NCBI GenBank assembly: GCA_964517135.1
Contig: CAZFBA010000014.1
Location: 1 to 64,000 of the forward strand
Reading direction: 5' to 3'
Source of the DNA: CAZFBA01 sp964517135
GTDB taxonomy: Bacteria; Cyanobacteriota; Vampirovibrionia; JBFMGH01
DNA length: 64,000 nucleotides
Shown: one piece after another, positions 17,781-26,541 of the stretch
Layout: each line of letters begins with the position of its first letter
Position numbering within the stretch: position 1 is the first letter of the stretch
Position numbers and translations under genes: made by a program
The notes under the pieces: model-generated
What the model was told of the DNA's origin: nothing
What the model saw: the letters and a program-made list of their open reading frames with translations, nothing else
Databases searched by the model: none

Positions 17781-18188
17781 ATGCCAAAAGAAAGGATAGA
17801 AAACTATCTCTTAGAGATGGATTTACACTACGAAGAGCTTGATGATTCATTATGGATCATTTATGAAAGTGATGATATTGATGCACCAAAGCTTATTGTT
17901 TCTTATTCTGATGAAATAGTTCATTTTAGAATGAAAATGATGGATATTCCTAAAAATGATAGTATTCACTGTGAACTTTTTAGAAAACTCCTTGAGGCAA
18001 ATGCAACAGGGCTAACTCACGGTGCTTTTGCTATAGAAGATCAATCTATTGTGCTTATAGATTCTTTGCAATCTGAAAACCTTGATTTTAACGAATTTCA
18101 GGCTTCAGTAGAAGCTCTGTTCCTCGGGGTTATTGAAAATTACGATGAATTATCCAGATATATTGAAAAAGAACCTGTTTCTAAATAA
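17781..18188 (+). CDS. YbjN/type III chaperone-fold protein next to PspA
   Basis: Small acidic protein of 135 aa. The pattern of strand-rich LWIIYES, LIVSYSDEIVHFRMKMMDIP, a helix ELFRKLLEANATGLTHGAFAIED, and a long final helix is that of the YbjN/CesT-like fold. Such proteins often sit directly before a PspA gene and may act as its partner or chaperone. A strong AAAGGAG site is present and pspA follows after 20 bases. The family call is by shape, not by a catalytic motif. Confidence 0.6.
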   Translation: MPKERIENYLLEMDLHYEELDDSLWIIYESDDIDAPKLIVSYSDEIVHFRMKMMDIPKNDSIHCELFRKLLEANATGLTHGAFAIEDQSIVLIDSLQSENLDFNEFQASVEALFLGVIENYDELSRYIEKEPVSK

Positions 18189-18208
18189 GGCTTACGGAGG
18201 AAAAATTT

Positions 18209-18934
18209 ATGGGAATATTTGAACGTATAATATCAGTCATTAAATCAAATCTTAATCACCTTATAAGCAGAGCAGAAGATCCTGAAAAAATGCTCAATCA
18301 GATGCTGTTTGATATGAGAGAGCAACTCATGAATGCTAAAAAGCAGGTTGCAACATCAATTGCAGACGAAAAAAGGCTTAGAGCCCAATATGAGAAAGAG
18401 CTTGAGCAATCCAAGCACTGGGAAATGAGAGCCATGCAGGCTATAGAATCAGGTGATGAAGAACTTGCACGTGAAGCTCTGGCAAGAAAGGCAGAACATG
18501 ATTCTAATTCTGAAGAATTTCACAAACAGTGGGAAGTTCAAAAAGCCTCTGTTACAAAGCTTAAAGACTCTTTAAGAATGCTTAACAAGAAAATTGAAGA
18601 GGCCAAACGCAAAAAGAACCTGTTAATAGCTAAAGCAAAAAGAGCAGATGCCCAGAAAAAGATTCACGATGCAATGCAGGGGCTTAATGACACATCTGCT
18701 TTCGATACTTTTGGCCGTATGTCAGAAAAAGTTGAACAGATGCAGGCTGAAGCCGATGCAGCAGAAGAAATGAGCGAAGAAGTTACTGGCGATCAGCTGG
18801 AGAAAAAATTCGAAAAACTTGGTGATGTTTCAAGCGTTTCAGTTGATTCAGCACTTGAAGAACTCAAAGCACGTATGGGCAAAACCCAGACAGCAACACA
18901 AACCCAGACTGGTGAATCCAGTTCTCAGTCATAA
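18209..18934 (+). CDS. pspA: PspA/IM30 (Vipp1-like) membrane stress protein
   Basis: ESCRT-III-like coiled-coil protein that binds and stabilises the inner membrane. The N-terminus MGIFERIISVIKSNLNHLISRAEDPEKMLNQ is the amphipathic helix and family signature. Residues 30-190 are a long coiled coil. The C-terminal tail (residues 215-241) is Thr/Gln/Ser-rich and probably flexible. A GGAGG site gives the start. In an operon with the YbjN-like gene. A terminator follows. Confidence 0.92.
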   Translation: MGIFERIISVIKSNLNHLISRAEDPEKMLNQMLFDMREQLMNAKKQVATSIADEKRLRAQYEKELEQSKHWEMRAMQAIESGDEELAREALARKAEHDSNSEEFHKQWEVQKASVTKLKDSLRMLNKKIEEAKRKKNLLIAKAKRADAQKKIHDAMQGLNDTSAFDTFGRMSEKVEQMQAEADAAEEMSEEVTGDQLEKKFEKLGDVSSVSVDSALEELKARMGKTQTATQTQTGESSSQS

Positions 18935-18954
18935 ATATCAATATTAATAGATAT

Positions 18955-18996
18955 AAAACGGGTATATACCCTTTGATGGTTAGTGCCCGTTTTTCT
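18955..18996 (+). terminator. Terminator after pspA
   Basis: AAAACGGG pairs with CCCGTTTT across a 23-base loop, followed by more T. GGGTATATACCC could form a competing small hairpin. Confidence 0.55.
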
Positions 18997-19049
18997 GTTT
19001 TTTCTACAGAAAAAATTTAATGCTGATCTCTCACTGTTGTATATAATTA

Positions 19050-19089
19050 ACGTCATAAGTAACCAGTTTTCAGAAGATATAGGGCGGAG
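19050..19089 (+). repeat. Dispersed repeat R2, copy 1
   Basis: CGTCATAAGTAACCAG then TTTTCAGAAGATATAGGGCGG. It is followed at once by an R3 copy, giving a composite. Confidence 0.6.
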
Positions 19090-19091
19090 AT

Positions 19092-19186
19092 CTCTGAATA
19101 ACTAAAAGTTCTCAGATTTAAGAAATTGGTAACCCCCCTCCATTTTTTTGTTGGAATCAGTAATTTCTTAATTAATCAGAGCTTCC
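19092..19186 (+). repeat. Dispersed repeat R3, copy 2
   Basis: CTCTGAATAACTAAAAG, then AGAAATT, an AC-rich centre, GGAATCAGTAATTTCT and TTAATTAATCAGAGC. Its ends are inverted repeats. A further partial end (TTAGTTAATCAGAGGTTCCT) is at 19221-19240. Confidence 0.65.
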
Positions 19187-19258
19187 GGTGGGTGTTTTTG
19201 CTGTAATATGTTAATTCTTAGTTAATCAGAGGTTCCTGATGTTATACTAATAATTATT

Positions 19259-20032
19259 ATGAATCAAGACATACAACTAAAATATAAAATCAAACAAAAT
19301 GTTGAAAAATATAATAAAGACCAGAAATCTTTATATATAAATGGTTATGTGATAAAAATAGTGACTATTTTGATCCTGCTGGTATGCCTGGTAATAATGT
19401 GTATAGTGATTTTTTCAGCATTTACTCCTTTAATGATGGATGAAAAAAGCCCCCTGTCTAATGCACTGGCACTAAGCTTTACAGGATGTGTTATTTCTGT
19501 CATTATTCTTGCAGCAGCCATATTTTATTTTAAAAGAAAAAGAGCCAGTGATAAGGCTAAAAGGCAGGCTGTTGTTGATGATTCTGAAGTGTTCATAATC
19601 AAAGAGCAAGATCTTAAAACCCTTTCTCAAGAAGATGAGCAAATGCTGGATATAAAAATTAAACAAAGTGTACCTATGTCTCATAAATCAGGTTTCATAG
19701 GGCGACTGCTCAGCGTGTTTCCACTGGCTAAAGAGATACTGCTTTTTCTGGGATCACTGATTTTTAACCCGGTAAAAAAACCTGACTATATTTATCTTGA
19801 CCAGAATAAGCTCGACCTCGCTTTATGGATTATCGAAAAAACCTTAAAAGATAAAAACTTCAGTATTAAATTTGATCTTATTGCTGAAAAGTATTGTGAA
19901 TACTCTAATAAATGGTTACAAAATTCTATTAAGAACCTGATTCAAATAAATGTTATTAGACTTGTAGACTCTGAAGAAGGTGATAAAATAGTTTTATTGA
20001 ATCTGGATTTTCATAATCCTGACACAGGCTAA
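19259..20032 (+). CDS. Membrane protein with cytoplasmic helical domain, 257 aa
   Basis: Two membrane helices lie near residues 32-55 and 68-92, with a soluble C-terminal part of about 160 residues (IYLDQNKLDLALWIIEKTLKDKNF, FDLIAEKYCEYSNKWLQNSIKNLIQINVIRLVD) that looks like a small helical, winged-helix-like domain. I do not recognise the family. The ATG at 19259 has no clear ribosome site. It follows R2 and R3 repeats, and no operon partner is obvious. Confidence 0.6.
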   Translation: MNQDIQLKYKIKQNVEKYNKDQKSLYINGYVIKIVTILILLVCLVIMCIVIFSAFTPLMMDEKSPLSNALALSFTGCVISVIILAAAIFYFKRKRASDKAKRQAVVDDSEVFIIKEQDLKTLSQEDEQMLDIKIKQSVPMSHKSGFIGRLLSVFPLAKEILLFLGSLIFNPVKKPDYIYLDQNKLDLALWIIEKTLKDKNFSIKFDLIAEKYCEYSNKWLQNSIKNLIQINVIRLVDSEEGDKIVLLNLDFHNPDTG

Positions 20033-20149
20033 TTGTTATCGTTTTATAACTGTTTGTTAGCATTTTTGTTCTTTTTAATAAACTTGATAAAATATAAAAA
20101 GACTTTTTTAATTACTTCAATTTACATAAAATAGAATTTTTGTAGGGCA

Positions 20150-21019
20150 TTGAAAGGTAAACAAACACAATTTTTATTTGTAAACGTTCTGGAGGTCGTA
20201 AACAGCCTTCCTGTGTGGGTGTTGCAGGCCCTTTTTGTGGAAATATCTTCAATGCTGAATGAAAAAGCAAAGAATGTTAACCTTGAAAAGCTTGATAGAA
20301 CAGAACTTTTACAACTGCTGGTGCCAGAAATTTCTGAATATGGTGATCTTATTTTAAAACGCCATGCCCAGGGGCTCGCAGATAACAAAGTTAACCCTAC
20401 CCTTGTTAAGTTGCTTTCATCAGCAGCAGACAAAAAGAATGTCGTTGATATTTGTATCATCAATCGATGGACTATTGAACAGTGTACAAAAATTCTGCTT
20501 GAGTGCATTCAGAAAAATTATGTCAAATATAATTTTCCACATTCGCTTTATAACACGATATTGTTTATTGCAGGTGAAATACGCATTGGTGAGTTCTTGA
20601 TTAGAAAGAATAAAATTACTACCGATCAGCTTGAACATGCCCTTAAACTTCAAAGTGACCTGTCAAATACCTTCGGAGAAAGAAGAAAAATTGTTGAAAT
20701 TCTGGTTAATATGGGCAAAATTAATAAAGATGAGGTTCTTGATTACCTGACATTAAAAGAACTATCAAAGTCTTATGTTACAATAAACCCGCCCCGCACT
20801 GCCCAGTCTACCCAGATGGAACACCTTGTCAATGAACTCAGGCAAAATAACGAAGACCTCATCAGACGATTCAATCAACTCAATGAAGAAAAGAAAAAAT
20901 CAGACACTAAACTCAGAGAACTCGATGACCAGCTTCAATTGCAGGTTGATAGAAATAATATGCTCCAGAAAAAGCTCGTAGACTATGAAAAACGGCTTTC
21001 GTTTTTCAAAAAGATTTAA
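20150..21019 (+). CDS. MshEN-like domain protein with C-terminal coiled coil
   Basis: Residues about 140-200 (IRIGEFLIRKNKITTDQLEHALKLQ and VEILVNMGKINKDEVLDYL) match the two-helix MshEN/GspE N-terminal module, which binds partners or cyclic-di-GMP in pilus and secretion ATPases. No ATPase domain follows; instead residues 220-287 are a coiled coil. The first 130 residues are helical and unknown. The TTG at 20150 after TAGGG is the only reasonable start. The gene converges with the glycosyltransferase gene 12 bases away. It may regulate pili or motility, which fits the Flp-like pilins nearby (inference). Confidence 0.6.
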   Translation: MKGKQTQFLFVNVLEVVNSLPVWVLQALFVEISSMLNEKAKNVNLEKLDRTELLQLLVPEISEYGDLILKRHAQGLADNKVNPTLVKLLSSAADKKNVVDICIINRWTIEQCTKILLECIQKNYVKYNFPHSLYNTILFIAGEIRIGEFLIRKNKITTDQLEHALKLQSDLSNTFGERRKIVEILVNMGKINKDEVLDYLTLKELSKSYVTINPPRTAQSTQMEHLVNELRQNNEDLIRRFNQLNEEKKKSDTKLRELDDQLQLQVDRNNMLQKKLVDYEKRLSFFKKI

Positions 21020-21031
21020 AATAAAAGCCCT

Positions 21032-22699
21032 TTATTCATTATTATTGGTTGCTAGCTGAGCTGTTTCAAGTGATTGTTTCCAGTTTTCCATTATTTCAGC
21101 CCTTTGATCAGCAGGCAGATAATATTCACAATATTGCCAGGTTTTTACTAGCTCATCATAGTGAATATTCTGGCCCTCTTTGCCATAAAAACAATGTCCC
21201 TCACTGCCACTGCTGTCTTTAAAAACTTTGTTAGAATAATTAAAATAACCACAATTAAAACAATTTATAATGGTGAAATTGCGACTTTTAAGCTTATTAT
21301 TCAATTCTTCAAAAGCCTGATCAAGAGTATCATAAATCTTTGTCGTAAAACTTTTGTTTTTGAAAATAAATGTAATCTGATTTTCAAGCCAGCTAGATTT
21401 TAATTCAAGCTTACAGGGCAGGTTTTTGACTCCATCAGATACCATAACATCAATTTCCAGAGTATCAGCTGTTTTGCTTTTTTCTATAACCTTTTGACCA
21501 TCGTTTTTTTCAAGTATATTTATTCTTATACGGTTTAATCTGACTATTTTTAATAAATATAAAATAGTGTAAAATAATTCCTGAAAGTAAACTGGGCCAC
21601 TTAATAGCCATATTTTGAAGTCCTGAAGCTTGCATTTAACTATTAAGAGAGAGATTATATCGCTGACAAAGATTAATCCCAGTATTATAATTGGCAAAAT
21701 GAGCCCTACATCAATATTAGCAATTTTAATATTAGAATATGAACCAATAGCAAGCATTATAAAAATTATTCCAAGTTGTATAACTCTTGCAGGCGCAAAA
21801 TAATACAGGGCAAGACTGAATGCTTTAAAGTTTTTCAAGGCTTCTCGCCAGTTTCTTATGGTTGCAGTAATGTTTTTATAGGCTAATTCAGATTTGTAGA
21901 TTGCTAAGTCCTGAATATCATCAGCGATATAGTTGTAAACAATCACCTCAGGAGCCCAGTTAACAGTATTACCTGTTGAGAGCAACCTGTAGTTGTAGTC
22001 TATTTCATTTTGATCAGGTGAGAGCTGAACAGGGTTTCTTTCAAGATATTCCTGAGAAATAATAAGACCAGAAGATAATATTTGACTGCCCAGGCCAAGA
22101 TGAAAACGGCCGGCATTATGAACTCTGTTGGCTATTCTATTGGTTATGTAGCCAACGCTGTTGTATAGAGTTGCATATGGAGACATTGTAGCCAGACAGG
22201 CTTGAGATAATGGTGTTTTTTCCAGTGAAATGTTTACCCTTGAAAGGAAATTTGGCTTAACGATATTATTTGCATCAAGAATAACGAATCCATTAGTATA
22301 ATTTTCGTTCAGGCTTCGCTCTAAAAACCATACTACAGAGGGATACATTCCCATTGCAGTATCAGAAGAGCTTATTTTCCAAACTTTTATACCCCTCATA
22401 AGTTCAAGAACCTTTTCATTCTGGCCATCTGAATTATCAAGAATAATATTTATTGAATATTTATCCGGAGAATATTCTTGATTTTCAAGTGATTTAACAA
22501 GGTTTATAAGGGTTTCTATTTCATTTTGTGCGTATATAACAATAGTAATGTGTCTTTCGGCTGAAGTTTGAAGGGTTTTTTCTCTTAGATCTCTTAATCT
22601 TCCTTTCCATGCCATAAGAATTAATATATAAAAGTATACAAGATAAAAAAGCAGGTATAAAAACAATAAAATCCATAAAGTCTGGGTTAAAATATTCAT
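21032..22699 (-). CDS. Membrane glycosyltransferase family 2 with C-terminal Cys domain
   Basis: N-terminal membrane helix (8-30), then a GT2 domain (HITIVIYAQNEIETLINLVKSLENQ, IILDNSDG, GFVILDANNIVKPNFL, QNEIDYNYRL). Three to four membrane helices follow at about 300-390. The last 150 residues are unusual: a beta-rich region and then Cys480, Cys483, Cys503 and Cys524 (CFNCGYF...GHCFYGKEG...YCEYY), probably a metal site. It likely makes a processive or lipid-linked polysaccharide; substrate unknown. A GAGGAATATA site gives the start. Confidence 0.8.
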   Translation of the reverse strand: MNILTQTLWILLFLYLLFYLVYFYILILMAWKGRLRDLREKTLQTSAERHITIVIYAQNEIETLINLVKSLENQEYSPDKYSINIILDNSDGQNEKVLELMRGIKVWKISSSDTAMGMYPSVVWFLERSLNENYTNGFVILDANNIVKPNFLSRVNISLEKTPLSQACLATMSPYATLYNSVGYITNRIANRVHNAGRFHLGLGSQILSSGLIISQEYLERNPVQLSPDQNEIDYNYRLLSTGNTVNWAPEVIVYNYIADDIQDLAIYKSELAYKNITATIRNWREALKNFKAFSLALYYFAPARVIQLGIIFIMLAIGSYSNIKIANIDVGLILPIIILGLIFVSDIISLLIVKCKLQDFKIWLLSGPVYFQELFYTILYLLKIVRLNRIRINILEKNDGQKVIEKSKTADTLEIDVMVSDGVKNLPCKLELKSSWLENQITFIFKNKSFTTKIYDTLDQAFEELNNKLKSRNFTIINCFNCGYFNYSNKVFKDSSGSEGHCFYGKEGQNIHYDELVKTWQYCEYYLPADQRAEIMENWKQSLETAQLATNNNE

Positions 22700-22883
22700 T
22701 ATATTCCTCTATTGTTGATGGTTTTAGAAATGTTTAGCTCCTCAGGCTTAAAATATAAGTATTATAGTATTGTATTATGCACTCACTTTATTATAGAAAA
22801 AATTAGAGGAATGCAAAAATTTATAAATATTCTTTAAAAACCAAATTTTAGTTTTGTATTAGAAAATTTTACAGGAAGTTAAA

Positions 22884-23087
22884 TTAACCCGCATTATTCA
22901 TCAATTTATAATCTATTTATTCTAGAGGGTTTAAAAGTGGGGCGGCGCCGCACTTTTAAACCCGACCCTCTAACTTCTGTTCCCTGCAATGTTTTAACAC
23001 TGTGTTAAAAAGATGTATTCGCTAAACGTCAATTTCTATAACTGTTTCAGATCAATTTATTAATAGTTTATGAATTAAATGGGTTAA
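22884..23087 (+). mobile_element. R4 element, copy 1 (MITE-like, 204 bp)
   Basis: Bounded by TTAACCC and GGGTTAA. It carries a hairpin (GGGTTTAAAAGTG / CACTTTTAAACCC) with a GGCGCC-centred loop, and a second palindrome TTTTAACACTGTGTTAAAA. The copy at 37547-37750 is the same length in opposite orientation, with about 11 mismatches and no gaps by eye. No reading frame inside. No clear target duplication. Confidence 0.7.
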
Positions 23088-23396
23088 AGAAACTGGCAAA
23101 AATTATTAAACAGGGTTCAGCGAAGAGGTAGGTCGGGTTTGGTTTCGTGGTGTGAGCATCACTGGAAAAGATAAGCGGCCTTTGGCCGCTCAGGGCCCGC
23201 CCACCCACCCTCAGGTGTCAGTTTTCAGGGAACAGGGGCTATAGCCTCTGCAAACATGACCTCTTTTAGCTGCATTAAATTTAATTATTTTACAAATTAT
23301 GAACAATATTTCTCAATTACTTAAACATTTATAGTTGTTTACCGATACTGTATTTAAACTGAGGGTTTCTTAATTCAGGTAAGGTTAGAAATAGTA
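23088..23396. other. GC-rich patch upstream of the pilin genes
   Basis: Positions 23115-23250 are much richer in G and C than the surroundings. They include AGCGGCCTTTGGCCGCT, a seven-base hairpin at 23173-23189, and CCCGCCCACCCACCCTC. No gene fits. It may be a structured leader or an inserted element. Confidence 0.4.
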
Positions 23397-23411
23397 TTGA
23401 AGGGATCAAAT

Positions 23412-24530
23412 ATGATGCAGTATAAAAGAAGTTTCTATGCCGGTCAGGAAGCTATAGAGTTTGTTTTAATAAGTGCGCTGGTTTTCTTTGCTGCTATATT
23501 TTCGTTTATTCTACTTGGTGATAAACTTGGCAGCTTTTTTCATAACGATTCAGCAGTATCAAAAGTAGCCAGCACAAAGGCTTCAACTATTAATGCTAAC
23601 TCAAGTCTTAAATATCAGCCAACTTTCTCAACTTATGCTGATAATAATCCTTCTGACCCTTATGGTCTGTCAGAAATAATTGCCAGTCAATCAGCTGAAG
23701 CAGATACAGGCGGCCTTACTGATATGGTTTCAGCTCAGAGTCTTGAATCTATTATCCAGGCCCTGCCGGATGACATTCAGCAAACCATCAAAACAACCGG
23801 TGTATCGCAGGCTACATCAGAAGTATCAGATAAATTAGCTATGATAGCTTCTAATATTAACATTATGGCAGCAGAATACCCTGATGACCCTGAGTTACAG
23901 AAATTATCAGATGTGGCCTATAAGATTGCTGATACAGGTCATCTTATAGCTGATTGTGAAGAGTGGTTTGAACTTGCCGCAGAAAGACTTCATTCAGATA
24001 AGTCTTTACATGTCTCTGAAGACAACAGAATTTGTGAGCATGGAAACTATAAAGGAGATGGCAGCTGTGATACCAGTGTCAGCGACAAATATTTCTTATT
24101 CAAAAATAGTGCAAGAAATAGTATCACTAAAAACCTGAATAGAGAAACAGATAAAATAGTTGCCTTCAATAAAGAACTTCAGGCTATGGCATCTAACCTT
24201 TCAAACCCTGAATATCAGGCTTTAATAAAACAATCCACTGATACTATAAATACACTGAGTGCCCAGATCAAAGATATTTCAGATAATGTCAAAAAACAAT
24301 CTGATGAAATGTATGATGAATATAAAAAATACAAAGAGCTAAGAGAACAAAACTATCTTGAAGCACTTAAAAGCGGTATAGCCAGTAAAACTACTGATTA
24401 TAAATCAACTATTATCAAGCATCACAGTGATTATCTAAAGATGCAGGAAGCCAAAAAACAACTTGAGTCAGAACAAACAGACACTTCTTCAGCCCAGCCT
24501 GTTGTAGATGAAAGTGCAGCAGCTATTTAG
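23412..24530 (+). CDS. Large Flp-type pilin-like protein 1, 372 aa
   Basis: The N-terminus YKRSFYAG|QEAIEFVLISALVF has the class III (Flp/TadE-type) prepilin layout: Gly before the cut, Glu at +5 and an aromatic at +6, then a 25-residue hydrophobic helix. The remaining 320 residues are helical and polar, with a Cys-containing loop (residues about 185-225: DCEEW, RICEHG, GSCDT). Flp pilins are normally 50-80 aa, so this is a large head on a pilin stem. I prefer the ATG at 23412 (AAGGGAT before it) over the upstream TTG. It lies 49 bases before a paralogue with a nearly identical N-terminal segment. Confidence 0.75.
   Translation: MMQYKRSFYAGQEAIEFVLISALVFFAAIFSFILLGDKLGSFFHNDSAVSKVASTKASTINANSSLKYQPTFSTYADNNPSDPYGLSEIIASQSAEADTGGLTDMVSAQSLESIIQALPDDIQQTIKTTGVSQATSEVSDKLAMIASNINIMAAEYPDDPELQKLSDVAYKIADTGHLIADCEEWFELAAERLHSDKSLHVSEDNRICEHGNYKGDGSCDTSVSDKYFLFKNSARNSITKNLNRETDKIVAFNKELQAMASNLSNPEYQALIKQSTDTINTLSAQIKDISDNVKKQSDEMYDEYKKYKELREQNYLEALKSGIASKTTDYKSTIIKHHSDYLKMQEAKKQLESEQTDTSSAQPVVDESAAAI
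23442..23555 (+). repeat. Pilin N-terminal cassette, copy 1
   Basis: 114 bases encoding GQEAIEF to HNDSA. It matches 24607-24720 at 113 of 114 positions; the single change is synonymous (GCT/GCC). Confidence 0.9.
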
Positions 24531-24579
24531 TTAAAAACACTTTTTTAGCACGGTTAGAAAAATTTGAGGATATTTAAAA

Positions 24580-25605
24580 ATGACAAAACTCTTCTTAAAA
24601 AATAAAGGTCAGGAAGCTATAGAGTTTGTTTTAATAAGTGCGCTGGTTTTCTTTGCCGCTATATTTTCGTTTATTCTACTTGGTGATAAACTTGGCAGCT
24701 TTTTTCATAACGATTCAGCAGCCGTGAAAGTGGCAAACCAGAAAGCACCCGTTTTAGACCCCACTGCAAGCCAGAAATTTAACCCTGATATTGCAACAAT
24801 AGCTTCTAATAGCTCAAACCCCTACAACACAACTTCTATTGATTATTTCAACAAAAGCAGCGGAACCCTTCCAGCTTTGCCGGAAATAACTGATCCAAAG
24901 TTAAAAGAGATACTGATAAATAGTTATCCTGATGATATCAAAACAACTATAGCTACGACCGGTGCTTCAGGCGGCACAGAAAGTATAACAAAAGTACTTG
25001 ACCAGATTTCTGCTTATATGGATCAAATAGCAGCTGAAAACCCTGACAATACTGATTTTGCCAAGCTTGCCGATCAGGCACATCATCTTGCTTATTATGG
25101 TCATATAGTTGCAGACGCCCAGGAATGGGTTGAAATGACTGCATTAAACAAAGAAACCGGTAAGGTTATTCATATGCCTGCTGATAACTTGCTCTGCCAG
25201 GATGGTTCTTTAAAATCTGAATCCAAATATTGTGACACAAGAATTGATAAAGCCTCAACAATGGATAATGAAGCATACTCTAATATAGACAGTCACACAT
25301 CTAAATTTATGCAATATAATGAATCTTTTCAGGAACTAGGGGCCCAATATCCTGAACTGGCTCAAATTATTCAAACCATCAACGTGCTCTCTTATCAAAT
25401 TGACAATATTTCTGATACACTCTCAAAAGCAACTTTTGAATTTAAAAAAGAACAATTTGACGGCATCAAAGATAAGCTTAATTTAGAAGATATCAAAAAT
25501 CAGGTAGCAAGCGAAACGACTGACATAAAATCTGATCAAATAAAAGAAGAAGGCGACAAAATAGAAGAAACAGCTGCCAGTGCAGATAATTCAACAACAC
25601 CATAA
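24580..25605 (+). CDS. Large Flp-type pilin-like protein 2, 341 aa
   Basis: Paralogue of the preceding gene. The N-terminus KNKG|QEAIEFVLISALVF shares 38 residues with it, encoded by nearly identical DNA; the rest is clearly diverged but alignable (for example YPDDIKTTIATTGASGG, HHLAYYGHIVADAQEW, LLCQDG...YCDTRID). It should be inserted in the inner membrane and cut by a prepilin peptidase, with the soluble part outside. The tail is Glu/Lys-rich. It is probably cotranscribed with copy 1. It could be an adhesin or minor pilin; no Tad assembly genes are in the window. Confidence 0.75.
   Translation: MTKLFLKNKGQEAIEFVLISALVFFAAIFSFILLGDKLGSFFHNDSAAVKVANQKAPVLDPTASQKFNPDIATIASNSSNPYNTTSIDYFNKSSGTLPALPEITDPKLKEILINSYPDDIKTTIATTGASGGTESITKVLDQISAYMDQIAAENPDNTDFAKLADQAHHLAYYGHIVADAQEWVEMTALNKETGKVIHMPADNLLCQDGSLKSESKYCDTRIDKASTMDNEAYSNIDSHTSKFMQYNESFQELGAQYPELAQIIQTINVLSYQIDNISDTLSKATFEFKKEQFDGIKDKLNLEDIKNQVASETTDIKSDQIKEEGDKIEETAASADNSTTP
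24607..24720 (+). repeat. Pilin N-terminal cassette, copy 2
   Basis: See the copy at 23442-23555. Identity stops abruptly at both ends of the segment. Confidence 0.9.
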
Positions 25606-25700
25606 TTCTATGTTTTTAGTTGGTCAACAATTTATCTTTTTCACACAGTCTCACTCAGTATAAACTGCGTAATTCCTGTCTCATTGATAAAAGACTCTCT

Positions 25701-25725
25701 CAGGAGTGCACTAAGTGCACTCCTG
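25701..25725. other. Strong hairpin downstream of the pilin genes
   Basis: CAGGAGTGCAC, loop TAA, GTGCACTCCTG: an 11-base perfect stem. There is no T-run after it on either strand, so it is more likely an mRNA 3' stabiliser or a protein site than an ordinary terminator. Confidence 0.5.
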
Positions 25726-25757
25726 AAGTTATTAGCCTCTTCTGTCTTCTTTAATAC

Positions 25758-25766
25758 TGCTATAAT
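25758..25766 (+). promoter_or_regulatory. Orphan extended -10 promoter
   Basis: TGCTATAAT, followed by AAA as in the promoter at 2017. No plus-strand gene follows; transcription would run antisense into rpoZ. Confidence 0.3.
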
Positions 25767-25897
25767 AAACATTTCGGGTAAAAATTCTTTTAGATACTTA
25801 AAAAATCTCATACCAATCAGAGGTTTCAGTAAGTATTCTGACTAAAAAAATGTGCTGTCAATTTTTGGGTAATGTTCTTGACGAATTAAGATACAAA

Positions 25898-25926
25898 AAC
25901 CTGCATAAACAGAGGCTATGCAGGTT
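25898..25926 (-). terminator. Terminator of rpoZ
   Basis: A ten-base stem (AACCTGCATA / TATGCAGGTT) followed on the minus strand by further T. It lies 20 bases after the rpoZ stop. Confidence 0.7.
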
Positions 25927-25945
25927 AATTCTGTTATAATATCCC

Positions 25946-26185
25946 TTAACCGATTAACTCATCACCAAGTTCATCACTTTCAGAAGCAATCATCATAATT
26001 GATTGTATAACCGGTTTCACTGAGGTTTTAAAAGATTGTTCACCACCATACACTACTTCATCATTGTGTTTGCGCTGATTAGATTCATCAACAAGTTTCT
26101 TGGCCAGCTCTGCTATTCTATATACAAGAGCATAACGATTATCAGAACTTTCGTTGAGGTCTGAAGCAATTTTCGTTATCTTCAT
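25946..26185 (-). CDS. rpoZ: RNA polymerase omega subunit
   Basis: Small 79-residue protein with the omega core NRYALVYRIAELAKKLVDES, then a polar linker, then KPVIQSIMMIASE, matching the conserved NRY...A.RA and KPv..Ai.E pattern. Omega helps assemble and stabilise the beta' subunit of RNA polymerase. It has its own terminator. GGAGG lies 13 bases before the ATG, a longer gap than usual. The call is by motif and length. Confidence 0.75.
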   Translation of the reverse strand: MKITKIASDLNESSDNRYALVYRIAELAKKLVDESNQRKHNDEVVYGGEQSFKTSVKPVIQSIMMIASESDELGDELIG

Positions 26186-26541
26186 ATAACCTTTTATACC
26201 TCCATTTTATAAAATTTGTTTTATAATTCATGCGCTGTTCTTAGACAATGGAGTATTATAATAATACAAAAGAAAGAATATTCCAAATTTTTGCTTTTAA
26301 GATAGAAAAAATTTACAATCATTGAACGGTTCTCAAAAATTTTGCAGGTACTTTGCCAGATCATACAGATCAGTGCATCTCTTAGATAATAGCTTTTATT
26401 AGTCTTGATTTTCATAAAACATTAATTTATCTTAAAAAATTCTCAATTAATAGCAACAAATTGGTTTGAGCATTTATTTATAGATATAGCTCTAATTTTG
26501 TGTTATTTTTATCAGAATTGAAGGTATTTGGGTAGCCATTA
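26186..26541. other. Gene-free stretch between rpoZ and the M24 peptidase
   Basis: A divergent intergenic region. I see only AT-rich sequence and no convincing promoter or repeat. Confidence 0.3.

Noticed and set aside
26221..26415. Minus-strand frame of 64 codons
   Set aside because: Low-complexity AT-rich translation without a ribosome site.
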